DNA of 64,000 nt from Blastomonas aquatica (GCF_014639875.1 NZ_BMGD01000002.1:1-64000); one strand, 5' to 3'. Counted from the stretch's first letter, positions 43,166 through 53,027 are shown. A program made the numbers and translations. Notes: generated by a model from the sequence alone, not told the origin.

Positions 43166-43509
43166 TCAGCCAGCCCCGGGTAAACCGCCCCCGTCGCAAC
43201 CTTCTCAGGGCGCTCGCATGCAGCTCTGCACTGGCAGCGGCACTTCTGTACGCCGCGCCGGTGGAGGCAGGCGGATCCTCCATGCCATGGGAAGCGCCGC
43301 TCCAGTCGATCCTCGAAAGCATCGAGGGACCGGTCGCCAAGGTCATTGCGGTGATCGTCATCATCGTGACCGGCCTCAGCCTGGCATTTGGCGACACCTC
43401 CGGAGGCTTCCGCCGGCTCATCCAGATCGTGTTCGGATTGTCGATCGCCTTTGCTGCGTCGAGCTTCTTCCTCAGCTTCTTCAGCTTTGGCGGCGGAGCG
43501 CTGATCTGA
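43162..43509 (+). CDS. trbC: TrbC pilin
   Basis: A 115-residue prepilin with a long signal region (RRNLLRALACSSALAAALLY, cleavage near PVEAGG) and two hydrophobic helices (VIAVIVIIVTGLSLAF and FGLSIAFAASSFFLSFFSF), the TrbC/VirB2 pattern. Substrate of the TraF peptidase. Overlaps trbB and trbD. Confidence 0.93.
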   Translation: MISQPRVNRPRRNLLRALACSSALAAALLYAAPVEAGGSSMPWEAPLQSILESIEGPVAKVIAVIVIIVTGLSLAFGDTSGGFRRLIQIVFGLSIAFAASSFFLSFFSFGGGALI

Positions 43510-43793
43510 TGGGGCACGGCATTTTCTCCGGGCCGGACGATACCCCGGGCTTTTATGCCCCGGTCCACCGCGCGCTGGCCGAACCCATTCTGCTCGGCGG
43601 CGCGCCGCGGGCTCTCGCTATCGTCAACGGGACCCTTGCAGGTGCTATCGGGCTCGGCCTGCGGCTGTGGCTTGCAGGCCTTGCGATATGGGCCATCGGC
43701 CATGCTCTTTCAGTCTGGGCCGCACGGCGTGATCCGCAGTTCGTTGATGTGGCGCGCCGCCACCTCAGATACCCGGTCTGGATGCGGCCATGA
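43509..43793 (+). CDS. trbD: TrbD
   Basis: A 94-residue VirB3-like inner-membrane protein: FYAPVHRALAEPILLGGAPR at the front, one or two hydrophobic stretches (LRLWLAGLAIWAIGHALSVW) and the conserved DPQFVDVARRHLRYP end. The start by TGATG overlap with trbC is clear, and the stop overlaps trbE. Confidence 0.93.
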   Translation: MGHGIFSGPDDTPGFYAPVHRALAEPILLGGAPRALAIVNGTLAGAIGLGLRLWLAGLAIWAIGHALSVWAARRDPQFVDVARRHLRYPVWMRP

Positions 43794-46225
43794 TGTCTCT
43801 CAGGGAATATCGCAGCAGATCCGAGAGGCTCACAGACTTCCTCCCCTGGGTCGCACTGGTGGGGCCGGGCGTGGTGCTCAACAAGGACGGATCGTTCCAG
43901 CGCACGGCGCGGTTTCGTGGTCCCGATCTCGACAGCGCCACGCCCGCTGAACTGGTGGCAGTCACCGCACGCCTCAACAATGCATTGCGCCGTCTTGGGT
44001 CGGGATGGGCCGTTTTTGTCGAAGCACAGCGCGTTCCTGCGCAGAGCTATCCCGAGAGCAGCTTTCCCGATCCCGTGTCTGCCCTGGTCGACATGGAACG
44101 ACGCGAGCAGTTCCGGGAGGAGGGCGCGCATTTCGAGAGCGGCTACTATCTGACCCTGTTGTGGATGCCGCCGCCGGAAGACGCAGCGCGTGCCGAAGGC
44201 TGGCTCTATGAAGGCAAAGCCGCCACTGGCATCGATCCCGAAGAGCTCGTCAGATCGTTCGCCGACCGGGCCGACCGGGTGCTGCATCTGGTCGAAGGTT
44301 TCATGCCCGAGGCCAGCTGGCTCGATGATGGCGAGACGCTGACCTATCTCCACAGCACCGTTTCCACGAAGAGCCACCGCGTCCGAGTACCCGAGACGCC
44401 GGTCTATCTCGATGCCCTGCTGACCGATGAACCGCTGACCGGCGGCCTGGAGCCGATACTGGGGCAGGCACATCTCCGCACGCTCACCATCACCGGCTTT
44501 CCCACTGCAACCTTTCCCGGCCTGCTCGATGAGCTCAATGCCCAGGCTTTTGCCTACCGCTGGTCAACCCGCGCGATCATGCTCGACAAGACGGATGCAA
44601 TCCGGCTGCTGACAAGGATCCGGCGTCAGTGGTTTGCCAAGCGCAAATCGGTTGCAGCCATCCTCAAGGAAGTGATGACCAACGAACAGTCGGTGCTTCT
44701 GGATTCGGATGCGTCCAACAAGGCCGCCGATGCCGATATGGCTCTGCAGGAACTGGGCGCCGATCATGCAGGCATTGCCTATGTCACTGCGACGGTAACC
44801 GTCTGGGACCGCGATCCGGCACTTGCTGCGGCAAAGCTGCGCCTCGTCGAGAAGGTCGTTCAGGGCCGCGATTTCACCTGCACGATCGAGGGAATGAACG
44901 CGATCGAGGCCTGGCTCGGGTCGCTCCCCGGTCATGTCTACGCGAATGTCCGCCAGCCTCCCGTTTCCACACTCAATCTCGCCCACCTGATCCCCCTGTC
45001 AGCAGTCTGGGCGGGAGCGGAACGGGACGAGCATTTCGGTGACGCTCCTCTGCTTTACGGCAGGACCGAAGGCTCGACCCCGTTCCGCCTTTCCCTTCAT
45101 GTCGGCGATGTCGGCCACACGCTCATCGTCGGACCGACCGGGGCAGGCAAATCGGTGCTGCTGGCGCTCATGGCGCTGCAGTTCCGGCGTTACGACGGGG
45201 CACAGATCTTCGCCTTCGACTTTGGCGGATCGATCCGGGCTGCGGCGCTTGGCATGGGCGGCGACTGGCAGGATCTGGGCGGTGCGCTGAGCACCGACGA
45301 CGCGGACAGCAAGGCTGTCGCCCTGCAGCCGCTCGCCCGCATCGATGATGCAGGCGAGCGTGCATGGGCCGCCGAATGGCTGGCCGCGCTGCTCGCGAAC
45401 GAAGGCGCGAGTGTCGATCCGGCGGGCAGGGAGCATCTCTGGTCGGCGCTGACCTCGCTTTCGTCCGCTCCGCCATGCGAACGCACCCTGACGGGCCTTG
45501 CCGTATTGCTGCAGTCGCAGGAACTCAAACAGGCGCTGTCGCCATATCTCGTAGGTGGACCCTGGGGCCGGTTGCTCGATGCCGAGTACGAACGGCCAGG
45601 CGAAGCGCCTGTTCAGGTATTCGAGACCGAAGGGCTGATCGGGGCTTCATCGGCCGGTGCCGTCCTAGCCTGTCTGTTTCACAGGATCGAAGGGCGGCTG
45701 GACGGTGCACCCACCCTGATCATCATCGATGAAGGCTGGCTGGTGCTCGACAGCCCGGCTTTTGCCGCGCAGCTGCGCGAATGGCTCAAGACACTGCGCA
45801 AGAAGAACGCCAGCGTGGTCTTTGCCACGCAAAGTCTCGCCGACATTGAAACCTCTTCAATCGCGCCTGCCATCATCGAGAGCTGCCCGACGCGAATATT
45901 TCTCCCCAACGAGCGCGCAGCCGAGCCTCAGATTGCGCGTGTCTATGAGCGGTTCGGCCTCAATGACCGGCAGATTGAAATCCTGAGCAGGGCAACACCA
46001 AAGCGCGATTACTACTGCCAGTCACGGCGCGGCAACCGACTGTTCGAACTCGGTCTTGGCGAAATCGCCCTCGCGTTCACCGCCGCATCCTCAAAATCCG
46101 ACCAGACCAGAATCGCCGAACTTGCCGCTGCTCATAGCCGCGACGGCTTTGCTGCAGCCTGGCTCCGGCACCGCGGCCTCGAATGGGCCGCAGCACTTCT
46201 TCCACCCCAGACACCTGCAACCTGA
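43790..46225 (+). CDS. trbE: TrbE (VirB4-type ATPase)
   Basis: An 811-residue conjugation ATPase. Walker A VGPTGAGKSVLLALM (about 446) and Walker B LIIIDEGWLVLD (about 643), followed by FATQSLADIE and the C-terminal RRGNRLFELGLGEIAL block. Full length. Energises pilin extraction and channel assembly. ATGA overlap with trbD. Confidence 0.95.
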   Translation: MMSLREYRSRSERLTDFLPWVALVGPGVVLNKDGSFQRTARFRGPDLDSATPAELVAVTARLNNALRRLGSGWAVFVEAQRVPAQSYPESSFPDPVSALVDMERREQFREEGAHFESGYYLTLLWMPPPEDAARAEGWLYEGKAATGIDPEELVRSFADRADRVLHLVEGFMPEASWLDDGETLTYLHSTVSTKSHRVRVPETPVYLDALLTDEPLTGGLEPILGQAHLRTLTITGFPTATFPGLLDELNAQAFAYRWSTRAIMLDKTDAIRLLTRIRRQWFAKRKSVAAILKEVMTNEQSVLLDSDASNKAADADMALQELGADHAGIAYVTATVTVWDRDPALAAAKLRLVEKVVQGRDFTCTIEGMNAIEAWLGSLPGHVYANVRQPPVSTLNLAHLIPLSAVWAGAERDEHFGDAPLLYGRTEGSTPFRLSLHVGDVGHTLIVGPTGAGKSVLLALMALQFRRYDGAQIFAFDFGGSIRAAALGMGGDWQDLGGALSTDDADSKAVALQPLARIDDAGERAWAAEWLAALLANEGASVDPAGREHLWSALTSLSSAPPCERTLTGLAVLLQSQELKQALSPYLVGGPWGRLLDAEYERPGEAPVQVFETEGLIGASSAGAVLACLFHRIEGRLDGAPTLIIIDEGWLVLDSPAFAAQLREWLKTLRKKNASVVFATQSLADIETSSIAPAIIESCPTRIFLPNERAAEPQIARVYERFGLNDRQIEILSRATPKRDYYCQSRRGNRLFELGLGEIALAFTAASSKSDQTRIAELAAAHSRDGFAAAWLRHRGLEWAAALLPPQTPAT

Positions 46226-46240
46226 AAAGGAGCCCGATCC

Positions 46241-46960
46241 ATGAAAATGTCCCTGTTGAGCCGAACATCGCTTGCCGCAGGTCTGGCCGCCGCGCTTGCC
46301 GCCGGCACAATCTGCTCTCCCCCCGCGCATGCCCAGTTCGGCGGGATCGTCTACGACCCGTCCAACTATGCCCAGAATGTGATGACGGCTGCCCGATCAC
46401 TCGAACAGATCAACAACCAGATCCAGCAGCTCCAGAACCAGGCAACCAGCCTGATCAACGAAGCGCGCAACCTGGCCAGTCTGCCCGTCTCGACGATCGA
46501 GATGCTGCAGAGCCAGGTCGACCAGACCAGGCAACTGCTGAGCGAGGCACAGCGAATTGCCTATGATGTGACGGACGTCCGGCAGGTGTTCAGCGAACGC
46601 TACAAGGGCGCTGCCCTTTCTGCTGGACAGGCGCAGATGGTCGCAAATGCCAACGCCCGCTGGCAGGACAGTGTCGGCGCGTTCGAGGATGCAATGAAGG
46701 TGCAGGCCGGGATCGTCGGCAACCTTGGTGCGACCCGCAGCTCGATCACGACCCTTGTGGGAGCCAGCCAGTCAGCAACCGGCGCACTGCAGGCAGCCCA
46801 AGCCGGCAATCAGCTGCTGGCGCTCCAGACTCGGCAGCTCGCCGATCTGACGGCGGCTCTTGCCGCGCAGGGCCGCGCCGAGGCGCTGGAATCTGCGCGC
46901 AATGCCGCGAGCGAAGCGGAAGGCCGTGAGCGCTTCCGGCGCTTCCGGACCCGCAACTGA
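46241..46960 (+). CDS. trbJ: TrbJ
   Basis: A 239-residue VirB5-like periplasmic protein with a signal peptide (MKMSLLSRTSLAAGLAAALA, cleavage AHAQFGG). The conserved FGGIVYDPSNYAQNVMTAAR is followed by long Gln-rich coiled helices (EQINNQIQQLQNQATSLINE). Good ribosome-binding site AAAAGGAG. A minor pilus-tip component. Confidence 0.93.
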   Translation: MKMSLLSRTSLAAGLAAALAAGTICSPPAHAQFGGIVYDPSNYAQNVMTAARSLEQINNQIQQLQNQATSLINEARNLASLPVSTIEMLQSQVDQTRQLLSEAQRIAYDVTDVRQVFSERYKGAALSAGQAQMVANANARWQDSVGAFEDAMKVQAGIVGNLGATRSSITTLVGASQSATGALQAAQAGNQLLALQTRQLADLTAALAAQGRAEALESARNAASEAEGRERFRRFRTRN

Positions 46961-46961
46961 G

Positions 46962-47216
46962 ATGAGCCGGACGGTCAGACTGGCGGCGGCAGCTGCGTTC
47001 GGAGGTCTGCTGATGGCCATCACGGCCGTTTCGGCAAACCGCGCACCCGCGACGCCTGCCACCGGCGTTTCGCACTCTGATGCGGTACCTGACAGCGGCC
47101 CTCACTCTGAGCAACTCAGCCGCTGCCGGATGATTACCGTGGCAGAACCGCGCTGCGAAGCTGTCTGGGACGAGAAGCGCCGGCGATTTTTCCGCAGAGA
47201 GGAGCATCGCCCATGA
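46962..47216 (+). CDS. TrbK-alt, putative entry exclusion protein
   Basis: An 84-residue protein with one N-terminal helix (VRLAAAAAFGGLLMAITAVS) and a short periplasmic tail with the typical RCR..T.....C...WD..RRRFF pattern (SRCRMITVAEPRCEAVWDEK). This matches the TrbK-alt family between trbJ and trbL. In related plasmids it would block redundant uptake of the same element. ATGA overlap with trbL. Confidence 0.85.
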   Translation: MSRTVRLAAAAAFGGLLMAITAVSANRAPATPATGVSHSDAVPDSGPHSEQLSRCRMITVAEPRCEAVWDEKRRRFFRREEHRP

Positions 47217-48493
47217 ACGACACCGGCGTGATCGACCAGTTCCTTGCCGTCTTCTCCCGGTACATCGACAGTGGCTTCGGCCTGCTCGGGGGCGAAGTGG
47301 CGTTCCTGTCCTCGACCCTGATCGTGATCGACGTGACCATTGCAGCTCTGTTCTGGGCCTGGGGCACGGACGAAGACGTGCTGCAGCGACTGGTCAGGAA
47401 GACACTCTATATCGGCACTTTCGCATTCATCATCGGTAACTTCCCGAGCCTCGCCGGGATCCTCCTCCAGAGCTTTGCTGGGCTTGGCCTCAAGGCCAGC
47501 GGCAGCGGCATGGCCATGGGCGATTTCATGGCGCCGGGTACGGTCGCCGCAACCGGCCTCGACGCGGGACAGCCTCTGCTGGATGCGACAGCGGATCTGG
47601 TGGGGCCGGTCGGCTTTTTCACAAACTTCGTCCAGATCCTGATCCTGCTGGTTGCCTGGCTCATCGTCGTCATCGCGTTCTTCATTCTGGCGATCCAGGT
47701 CTTCGTCACGATCATCGAGTTCAAGCTGGTCACGCTGGCAGGCTTTGTCCTCCTGCCTTTCGCCTTCTTTGGTCGCACCGCCTTCATGGCCGAACGCGTT
47801 CTGGGACACATCATTTCCTCTGGTATCAAGGTGCTGGTGCTGGCCGTGATCACCGGTATCGGTACAACGCTGTTCGGACAGTTCATCGATGCAGGACTGG
47901 GAGCTGAGCCGGACATCAGCCAGGTCATGGCGATTGCGCTTGCGGCGCTGACACTGCTCGGCCTTGGCATTTTCGGGCCCGGCATTGCCAACGGCATCGT
48001 AGCCGGTGGCCCGCAACTTGGCGCAGGGGCAGCTGCCGGAACGGCAATCGCCGCTGGTGCAACCCTCGGCGGTGGTCTCGCAGGCGCAAAACTTGCTGCA
48101 GGTGCCACCGGAACCGCGATGGCCACAGCTGCCAGCGGCAGCGCCCGTGCCGCTGGCAGTGCGTCGGCTGCCTACTCTGCCGGTGCCTCCGGCAAAACCG
48201 GCAGAGCGGCGGTGGCTTCAGGTCTCGGCAATGTCGCAAAATCTGCGGCCGGGGCTGCAGCTTCACCGCTCCGCCGCGCCGCCGGCAGTCTCAAGGCCAG
48301 CTATGCCGCAGGCAAGGAAGGTGCGCCAAAAGACCAAGAGGCGCCTTCGTCCCCTGATAGTGCGCCGGCTTGGGCGACTGCCCTGCGCCGCCGCCAGACC
48401 ATTGGACAGGCTGCCTCGATAACCGCGCATACGCTGAAAGGCGGCGACAGCCACTCTGGCGGTCAGGGTCCCGATATCACCGACAAAAGCTGA
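47213..48493 (+). CDS. trbL: TrbL
   Basis: A 426-residue polytopic inner-membrane channel protein (VirB6-like) with about six hydrophobic segments in residues 20-270 and a long Ala/Gly-rich, low-complexity tail (about 270-400) that is usual for TrbL. Starts by overlap with trbK-alt. Confidence 0.95.
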   Translation: MNDTGVIDQFLAVFSRYIDSGFGLLGGEVAFLSSTLIVIDVTIAALFWAWGTDEDVLQRLVRKTLYIGTFAFIIGNFPSLAGILLQSFAGLGLKASGSGMAMGDFMAPGTVAATGLDAGQPLLDATADLVGPVGFFTNFVQILILLVAWLIVVIAFFILAIQVFVTIIEFKLVTLAGFVLLPFAFFGRTAFMAERVLGHIISSGIKVLVLAVITGIGTTLFGQFIDAGLGAEPDISQVMAIALAALTLLGLGIFGPGIANGIVAGGPQLGAGAAAGTAIAAGATLGGGLAGAKLAAGATGTAMATAASGSARAAGSASAAYSAGASGKTGRAAVASGLGNVAKSAAGAAASPLRRAAGSLKASYAAGKEGAPKDQEAPSSPDSAPAWATALRRRQTIGQAASITAHTLKGGDSHSGGQGPDITDKS

Positions 48494-48514
48494 AACAGCT
48501 GAAAGGCCTTTCTC

Positions 48515-49198
48515 ATGTTTCGACGCCCATCCATCCGCTACGGTACCAGTCCCGAACCCGTCACGCCCTACCAGCGGGCAGCCCAGGTCTGGGATGACCG
48601 CATCGGCTCGGCCCGCGTCCAGGCGAAGAACTGGCGCCTGGCATTCTTTGGCAGCCTTGCCCTTTCGGGCGGTCTTGCAGGCGGACTGGTCTGGCAGTCT
48701 GCCCGGGGCACGATAACCCCCTGGGTGGTCGAGGTGGACAGGCTGGGGCAGGCCCAGGCTGTCGCTCCGGCAGATGCCGATTACTCTCCCACCGATCCGC
48801 AGATGGCATTCCACCTTGCCCGCTTCATCGAGCAGGTCCGGTCCATTCCGGCCGACCCTGTCGTGCTGCGGCAGGACTGGCTCAGGGCCTATGATTTCAC
48901 CACCGACCGCGGCGCACAGGCCCTCAATGACCATGCCCGCAGCAACGATCCGTTCGCGCAGGTCGGCAAGGTCCAGATTGCGGTCGATGTCTCAAGTGTC
49001 ATCCGCGCGTCGGACGACAGCTTTCGCGTCGCCTGGACCGAGCGGCGCTATCAGGACGGTGGCCTGATCGAGACCTCCCGCTGGTCTGCCATCCTGACCA
49101 CCGCGGTGAAGCCGCCGCGCACAGCCGATGCCCTGCGCAGGAACCCGCTCGGCCTGTTCGTCAACGCCATCAACTGGTCAAAGGAGCTAAGCCAATGA
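48515..49198 (+). CDS. trbF: TrbF
   Basis: A 227-residue VirB8-like protein: cytoplasmic N terminus (SPEPVTPYQRAAQVWDDRIG), one membrane helix (AFFGSLALSGGLAGGLVWQS) and a periplasmic NTF2-like domain ending LGLFVNAINWSKEL. Assembly platform of the channel. ATGA overlap with trbG. Confidence 0.95.
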   Translation: MFRRPSIRYGTSPEPVTPYQRAAQVWDDRIGSARVQAKNWRLAFFGSLALSGGLAGGLVWQSARGTITPWVVEVDRLGQAQAVAPADADYSPTDPQMAFHLARFIEQVRSIPADPVVLRQDWLRAYDFTTDRGAQALNDHARSNDPFAQVGKVQIAVDVSSVIRASDDSFRVAWTERRYQDGGLIETSRWSAILTTAVKPPRTADALRRNPLGLFVNAINWSKELSQ

Positions 49199-50106
49199 TC
49201 CCCCATATGCCTCCGAAGCGTCTTTCCATTCTGCTGCTGGCCACCACGCTCGCCGGCGTTCCGGCTCCAGGCGCTGCCCGGAACAGTCGCGCGCATTCCC
49301 TCGAGCAGCCCCTGGCCGCTGCGACCGAACCGGCTGACCCCCGGACGCGCATCGGCCGCGCGAATGCAGCAGCGCGCGTTCAGCCGGAACGGACCAGCTA
49401 TTTCAACGCGATCCAGCAATATGCCTATGCCGACGGTGCATTGTTCCAGATCTACACCTCGCCGGGGCATGTCACCAATATCATGCTTCAGGAAGGCGAG
49501 GAGCTTGTCGGACCGGGGCCGGTCGCATCCGGCGATACTGTGCGCTGGATCATCGGCGATACCGTGAGCGGCAGCGGCCCCACGCGCCGGGTGCATATTC
49601 TGGTCAAGCCGACCAGGGCCGACATCAGCACCAATCTCGTCATCAACACCAGCCGACGCACCTATCATCTGGAGCTGAACGCCACGAACTCCACCTATAT
49701 GGCGGCGGTCTCATGGACCTATCCGCACGACGCTCTGATCGCCCTGCGCAGCGCCGAAGCCGAAGCGAAGCGCACTGCACCGGTAGCGACAGCGATCGAT
49801 TTTTCGGCGCTTAGCTTCGACTACCGTCTGTCCGGTGACCGGCCATCATGGCGTCCGGTCCGCGTGTTCGATGACGGACGCCAGGTCTTCATCGAGTTTC
49901 CCCCCGGCATCGTGACCGGCGACATGCCGCCTCTTTTTGTCATCGGCCCGGACCGGACAGCAGAACTCGTCAACTACCGGGTGCAGAACCGATACATGGT
50001 GGTCGACCGGCTGTTCGATAAGGCCGAACTGCGGCTCGGCGCCGGTCGCAGCGCCCGCCATGTCCGCATCGAGCGCGAAGCTCCGCGCAGCAGGGGACGG
50101 TCATGA
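49195..50106 (+). CDS. trbG: TrbG
   Basis: A 303-residue VirB9-like periplasmic/outer-membrane protein with signal peptide (ending GVPAPGAARN) and the family signatures QQYAYADGALFQIYTSPGHV and RTYHLELNATNSTYMAAVSW, and the C-terminal VNYRVQNRYMVVDRLFDKAE. Part of the outer core complex. ATGA overlap with trbI. Confidence 0.95.
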   Translation: MIPHMPPKRLSILLLATTLAGVPAPGAARNSRAHSLEQPLAAATEPADPRTRIGRANAAARVQPERTSYFNAIQQYAYADGALFQIYTSPGHVTNIMLQEGEELVGPGPVASGDTVRWIIGDTVSGSGPTRRVHILVKPTRADISTNLVINTSRRTYHLELNATNSTYMAAVSWTYPHDALIALRSAEAEAKRTAPVATAIDFSALSFDYRLSGDRPSWRPVRVFDDGRQVFIEFPPGIVTGDMPPLFVIGPDRTAELVNYRVQNRYMVVDRLFDKAELRLGAGRSARHVRIEREAPRSRGRS

Positions 50107-51380
50107 ACCCCGAGGCTCCGATTGATCCGCCGCCGCATGACAGCAAGCCTGACGCCGATCCCGAAGAGATGGTCGAAAGACAGCCTGAGGCACCATCCGG
50201 TCAGGATGAAATTCGCATCGTTGGAGAGCCGCCACGCGTCATGCGCCTGTCGCGCAAGGCGCTCGCATTGCTCGGACTGGTGGCGAGTATCGGTATCGGC
50301 GGCTCTCTGATCTTCGCGCTTCAGCCAAAGGATGACGCGCCGCCGGAAAATCTCATTGACACCAACAGCCGCAATCGCGCGGAACAGGTGACGGGCGCTC
50401 CTTCGAGTTACAGCGACGTCCCGAGACCCGGGCCACCGCTGCCTGAGGATCTGAGGCCACCGATGGATCCGGCGCAGATCGGCGGTGAAGATGTTCCTGT
50501 TCCACCGATCGGACCGCCGGCTGGCACGCTGCCGCCCGATCCCCGGCTCGCAGCGGCGCAGCAGGCGCGCGAGCGAGCTGCGCAGGAACGCGACGGCGCA
50601 AGAACCAGCCAGCTTTTCCTGGCGGGCAGCACGGGCGCAGGCAACAACGTCAACGCGCCTGTGACTGGCCCGGTACCACCGGCAACAAACGCTGCCACTG
50701 GCACTGCCGAAGCTCTTCCGGCCACGCCGGCGTCCACCCGCCGGGCCTTTCTCGTTCCGCGCGGCAACGCTGGTACAGAAAGTCCTGAGCGGATCGTGCG
50801 TGTCGGCTCGCCGGGCGTGCTTCAGGCAGGAAGCGTCATCCCCGCCGCGCTGATCACCGGCATCCGCTCCGATCTGCCAGGCCAGATAACGGCGCAGGTG
50901 ACCCAGAATGTCTATGACAGCCCGACGGGACGCATACTGCTGATACCGCAGGGATCGCGACTGATCGGTGAGTATGACAGTGATGTCGCAGCAGGCCAGA
51001 ACAGGGTGCTGCTGGCATGGGACCGGCTTATCCTGCCGGGCGGCCATTCGATCCTGCTTGGCCGTCTGCCGGGTGCCGATGCCGCCGGCATGGCAGGTCT
51101 TGAGGACCGCACCGATTATCACTGGGGCAACATGCTGAAGGCCGCCCTGATCTCGACGCTGCTGGGGGTGGGAACCGAGTTAGTGACAGGCAATGACAGC
51201 GACCTTGTCCGTGCGCTGCGCTTCGGAACGCAGGATACGGTGAACCAGACCGGACGGCAGGTCGTGCAACGGCAGCTCAATGTTCCGCCGACCCTGACCG
51301 TGCGGCCCGGGTTTGCATTCAGGATCATCGTGACGCGCGATCTGATCCTTGAACCCGTTGATGCCGGAGGAGCGCGATGA
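50103..51380 (+). CDS. trbI: TrbI
   Basis: A 425-residue VirB10-like protein: cytoplasmic N terminus, one membrane helix (ALALLGLVASIGIGGSLIFA), a Pro-rich periplasmic linker (about 100-160) and the C-terminal beta-barrel domain (LQAGSVIPAALITGIRSDLP, then NRVLLAWDRLILPGG). It spans both membranes in the core complex. ATGA overlap with the DUF2274 gene. Confidence 0.95.
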   Translation: MNPEAPIDPPPHDSKPDADPEEMVERQPEAPSGQDEIRIVGEPPRVMRLSRKALALLGLVASIGIGGSLIFALQPKDDAPPENLIDTNSRNRAEQVTGAPSSYSDVPRPGPPLPEDLRPPMDPAQIGGEDVPVPPIGPPAGTLPPDPRLAAAQQARERAAQERDGARTSQLFLAGSTGAGNNVNAPVTGPVPPATNAATGTAEALPATPASTRRAFLVPRGNAGTESPERIVRVGSPGVLQAGSVIPAALITGIRSDLPGQITAQVTQNVYDSPTGRILLIPQGSRLIGEYDSDVAAGQNRVLLAWDRLILPGGHSILLGRLPGADAAGMAGLEDRTDYHWGNMLKAALISTLLGVGTELVTGNDSDLVRALRFGTQDTVNQTGRQVVQRQLNVPPTLTVRPGFAFRIIVTRDLILEPVDAGGAR

Positions 51381-51604
51381 CCCGTCTCAAACTGTCAGAT
51401 CTGGCCAGTGAGAAGCCGGTGCGGCTGACACTGGAAATTCCGGCACGACTGCATCGGGAGCTGGCGGAATATGCGCGGGCGGTGAATGGCGGCAATCCCG
51501 ACGGCGCGCCAGCAATCGAGCTGATCATCCCTGCGATGCTCGACCGGTTCATTGCGACCGACCGGGAATTTGCAAGGACGAGAAAGTCGCAAGGCAGCAG
51601 CTGA
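51377..51604 (+). CDS. DUF2274 family protein
   Basis: A 75-residue protein (LKLSDLASEKPVRLTLEIPA, then LHRELAEYARAVNGGN and ELIIPAMLDRFIATDREFA), the DUF2274 pattern of small RHH-like proteins that follow trbI in many operons. End of the trb operon. A regulatory role is possible but untested. Confidence 0.88.
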   Translation: MTRLKLSDLASEKPVRLTLEIPARLHRELAEYARAVNGGNPDGAPAIELIIPAMLDRFIATDREFARTRKSQGSS

Positions 51605-51674
51605 CGGTGGCAAGGCGCTTTCGCCAGTTCCGTGTGGTAGCTACGCTTTGCTGGTCAGTGTCGGCGATGACCGG

Positions 51675-52163
51675 TCATTCGGGCATCAAAGGAAGGGCCG
51701 AAAACCATTGCTTCAGCAGAGCGGTCGCCCTCGGCGTGATGACGAGCCAGATACGCCTGCGATCCTTCGGGTCCGGCGCACGGGTGATCAGCTTTTGCTC
51801 GATCAGCAGATCTAGATATCGCAGTGACGTAGTTCCCGGGATATTGGCGAGACCTGCGATCGCGCTGACCTGCATCGGGATGCCTGCGCTGTGATAGACG
51901 TAAAGCACAAGCAGCATGTCCCAGGCGGGGTCGCCGAAGAGTTTCGGAAAGAGCTTCTCTCTGTCTCTGCGCATCCTGAGATAACGCTTCAGGGCGCGCC
52001 TCATGTCGGTGACGTCCGGCCACTGTATCGCACAAGGTTCAGGAGGACCGGTGCGCTCGAGATCGGACGCCAGCATGAGCAGCTCATTCGAGATCTGCGA
52101 AAGGCGCGCAGCAGGCGTGGCTTGCTTGTCCCGGAACATCAGGCCGCGACCCGCGTCCGTCAT
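51675..52163 (-). CDS. MarR-like winged-helix regulator
   Basis: A 162-residue protein with the C-terminal winged helix PAWDMLLVLYVYHSAGIPMQ, LANIPGTTSLRYLDLLIEQK and DPKDRRRIWLVITPRA. It is clearly homologous to the C terminus of the RadC fusion at 39671. The ATG at 52163 fits the ATGA overlap with the upstream membrane-protein gene and excludes a longer, non-protein-like extension. Probable transfer regulator. Confidence 0.75.
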   Translation of the reverse strand: MTDAGRGLMFRDKQATPAARLSQISNELLMLASDLERTGPPEPCAIQWPDVTDMRRALKRYLRMRRDREKLFPKLFGDPAWDMLLVLYVYHSAGIPMQVSAIAGLANIPGTTSLRYLDLLIEQKLITRAPDPKDRRRIWLVITPRATALLKQWFSALPLMPE

Positions 52164-52585
52164 TTTCGTCCCTGCGATAAAGTGTCCCATCGGTTGTCCG
52201 CGTATACCCCAAGCGTGATGACCAGAAGTACAGGTACCGCCCATACGGTGGATGCCGCATACAGGGTCTTGGTCAGATAACTTGGTGAAATGATGAAGGA
52301 TATATGGCTGCACACAACGTTGAAGTGCAGACCGGCGACTATGATGGGCCATCGTCGGTCACTCAGATGGACCATTCCGATTTTATAAAGCAATGAAAGC
52401 GTCTCGACCGAAGCAATCACCATCATGAAGTCATCATCGCTTCTGATCGAAAGCGATGCCCACTCCGCGCTGCAGAATCCGACCCAGATCCCTGCAATGC
52501 TGAGCTTCGCGACGCGATCCCCCTTCTGCACAACGAAGATGGTCGTGCACAGAAGGGCAATCGTGTAGGCGATGAAGACGCCCAT
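52160..52585 (-). CDS. Integral membrane protein, four helices
   Basis: A 141-residue protein with about four hydrophobic segments (FIAYTIALLCTTIFVV, VIASVETLSLLYKIGMV, IIVAGLHFNVVCSHISFII, VWAVPVLLVITLGV). No family recognised. Its stop overlaps the MarR-like start, so membrane protein and regulator are coupled, as in one-component sensing pairs. It has the same size class as the membrane protein beside the RadC-MarR gene. Confidence 0.6.
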   Translation of the reverse strand: MGVFIAYTIALLCTTIFVVQKGDRVAKLSIAGIWVGFCSAEWASLSIRSDDDFMMVIASVETLSLLYKIGMVHLSDRRWPIIVAGLHFNVVCSHISFIISPSYLTKTLYAASTVWAVPVLLVITLGVYADNRWDTLSQGRK

Positions 52586-52599
52586 GCAGGCGGTCCTGA

Positions 52600-52980
52600 T
52601 CAGCCGACCAGGCGGATGCCGGCGTCATGACCTTCGGCAAAGGGCCTCGGCGTATAGCAGCCATCGGCCCGCTCGGCCTGGTTGGTGCGCATGCGGATCT
52701 TTGTCGCTTCGAGATGTGCCCCCACGAGGTCTTCGCGGCTGACCACAAGGTCGCTGACACAGGTATGAAGCCTGCGAAAGAGCCGCTGCCCTTTCTCCGG
52801 TTCTAGACCGGCGGTTCTTGCCGTGTCGATCATGTCTGCATTCATGCGCAGCATGTGCGAGAGCAGTTCGTCGAGTTTCTCGTAGGACGTCTGAACCTGT
52901 CCGGTGAGATTCTGGAACTGCTGTTCCGAAAGGTGCAGGGTGCTCTGGCTGGCCCGTTCGGCCCGGCGTGAGTTAGTCAT
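52600..52980 (-). CDS. Hypothetical helical protein
   Basis: A 126-residue, predominantly helical protein (LHLSEQQFQNLTGQVQTSYE, KLDELLSHMLRMNADMIDTA, then VVSREDLVGAHLEATKIRMR), perhaps a four-helix or coiled-coil bundle. Start MTNSRRAERAS at 52980. It lies 14 bases upstream of the membrane-protein gene in the same direction. No family recognised. Confidence 0.55.
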   Translation of the reverse strand: MTNSRRAERASQSTLHLSEQQFQNLTGQVQTSYEKLDELLSHMLRMNADMIDTARTAGLEPEKGQRLFRRLHTCVSDLVVSREDLVGAHLEATKIRMRTNQAERADGCYTPRPFAEGHDAGIRLVG

Positions 52981-53027
52981 GGTCGTAATCTCCGCTTGAT
53001 GTTTGAACAAGGGAAGGATCACCAGAG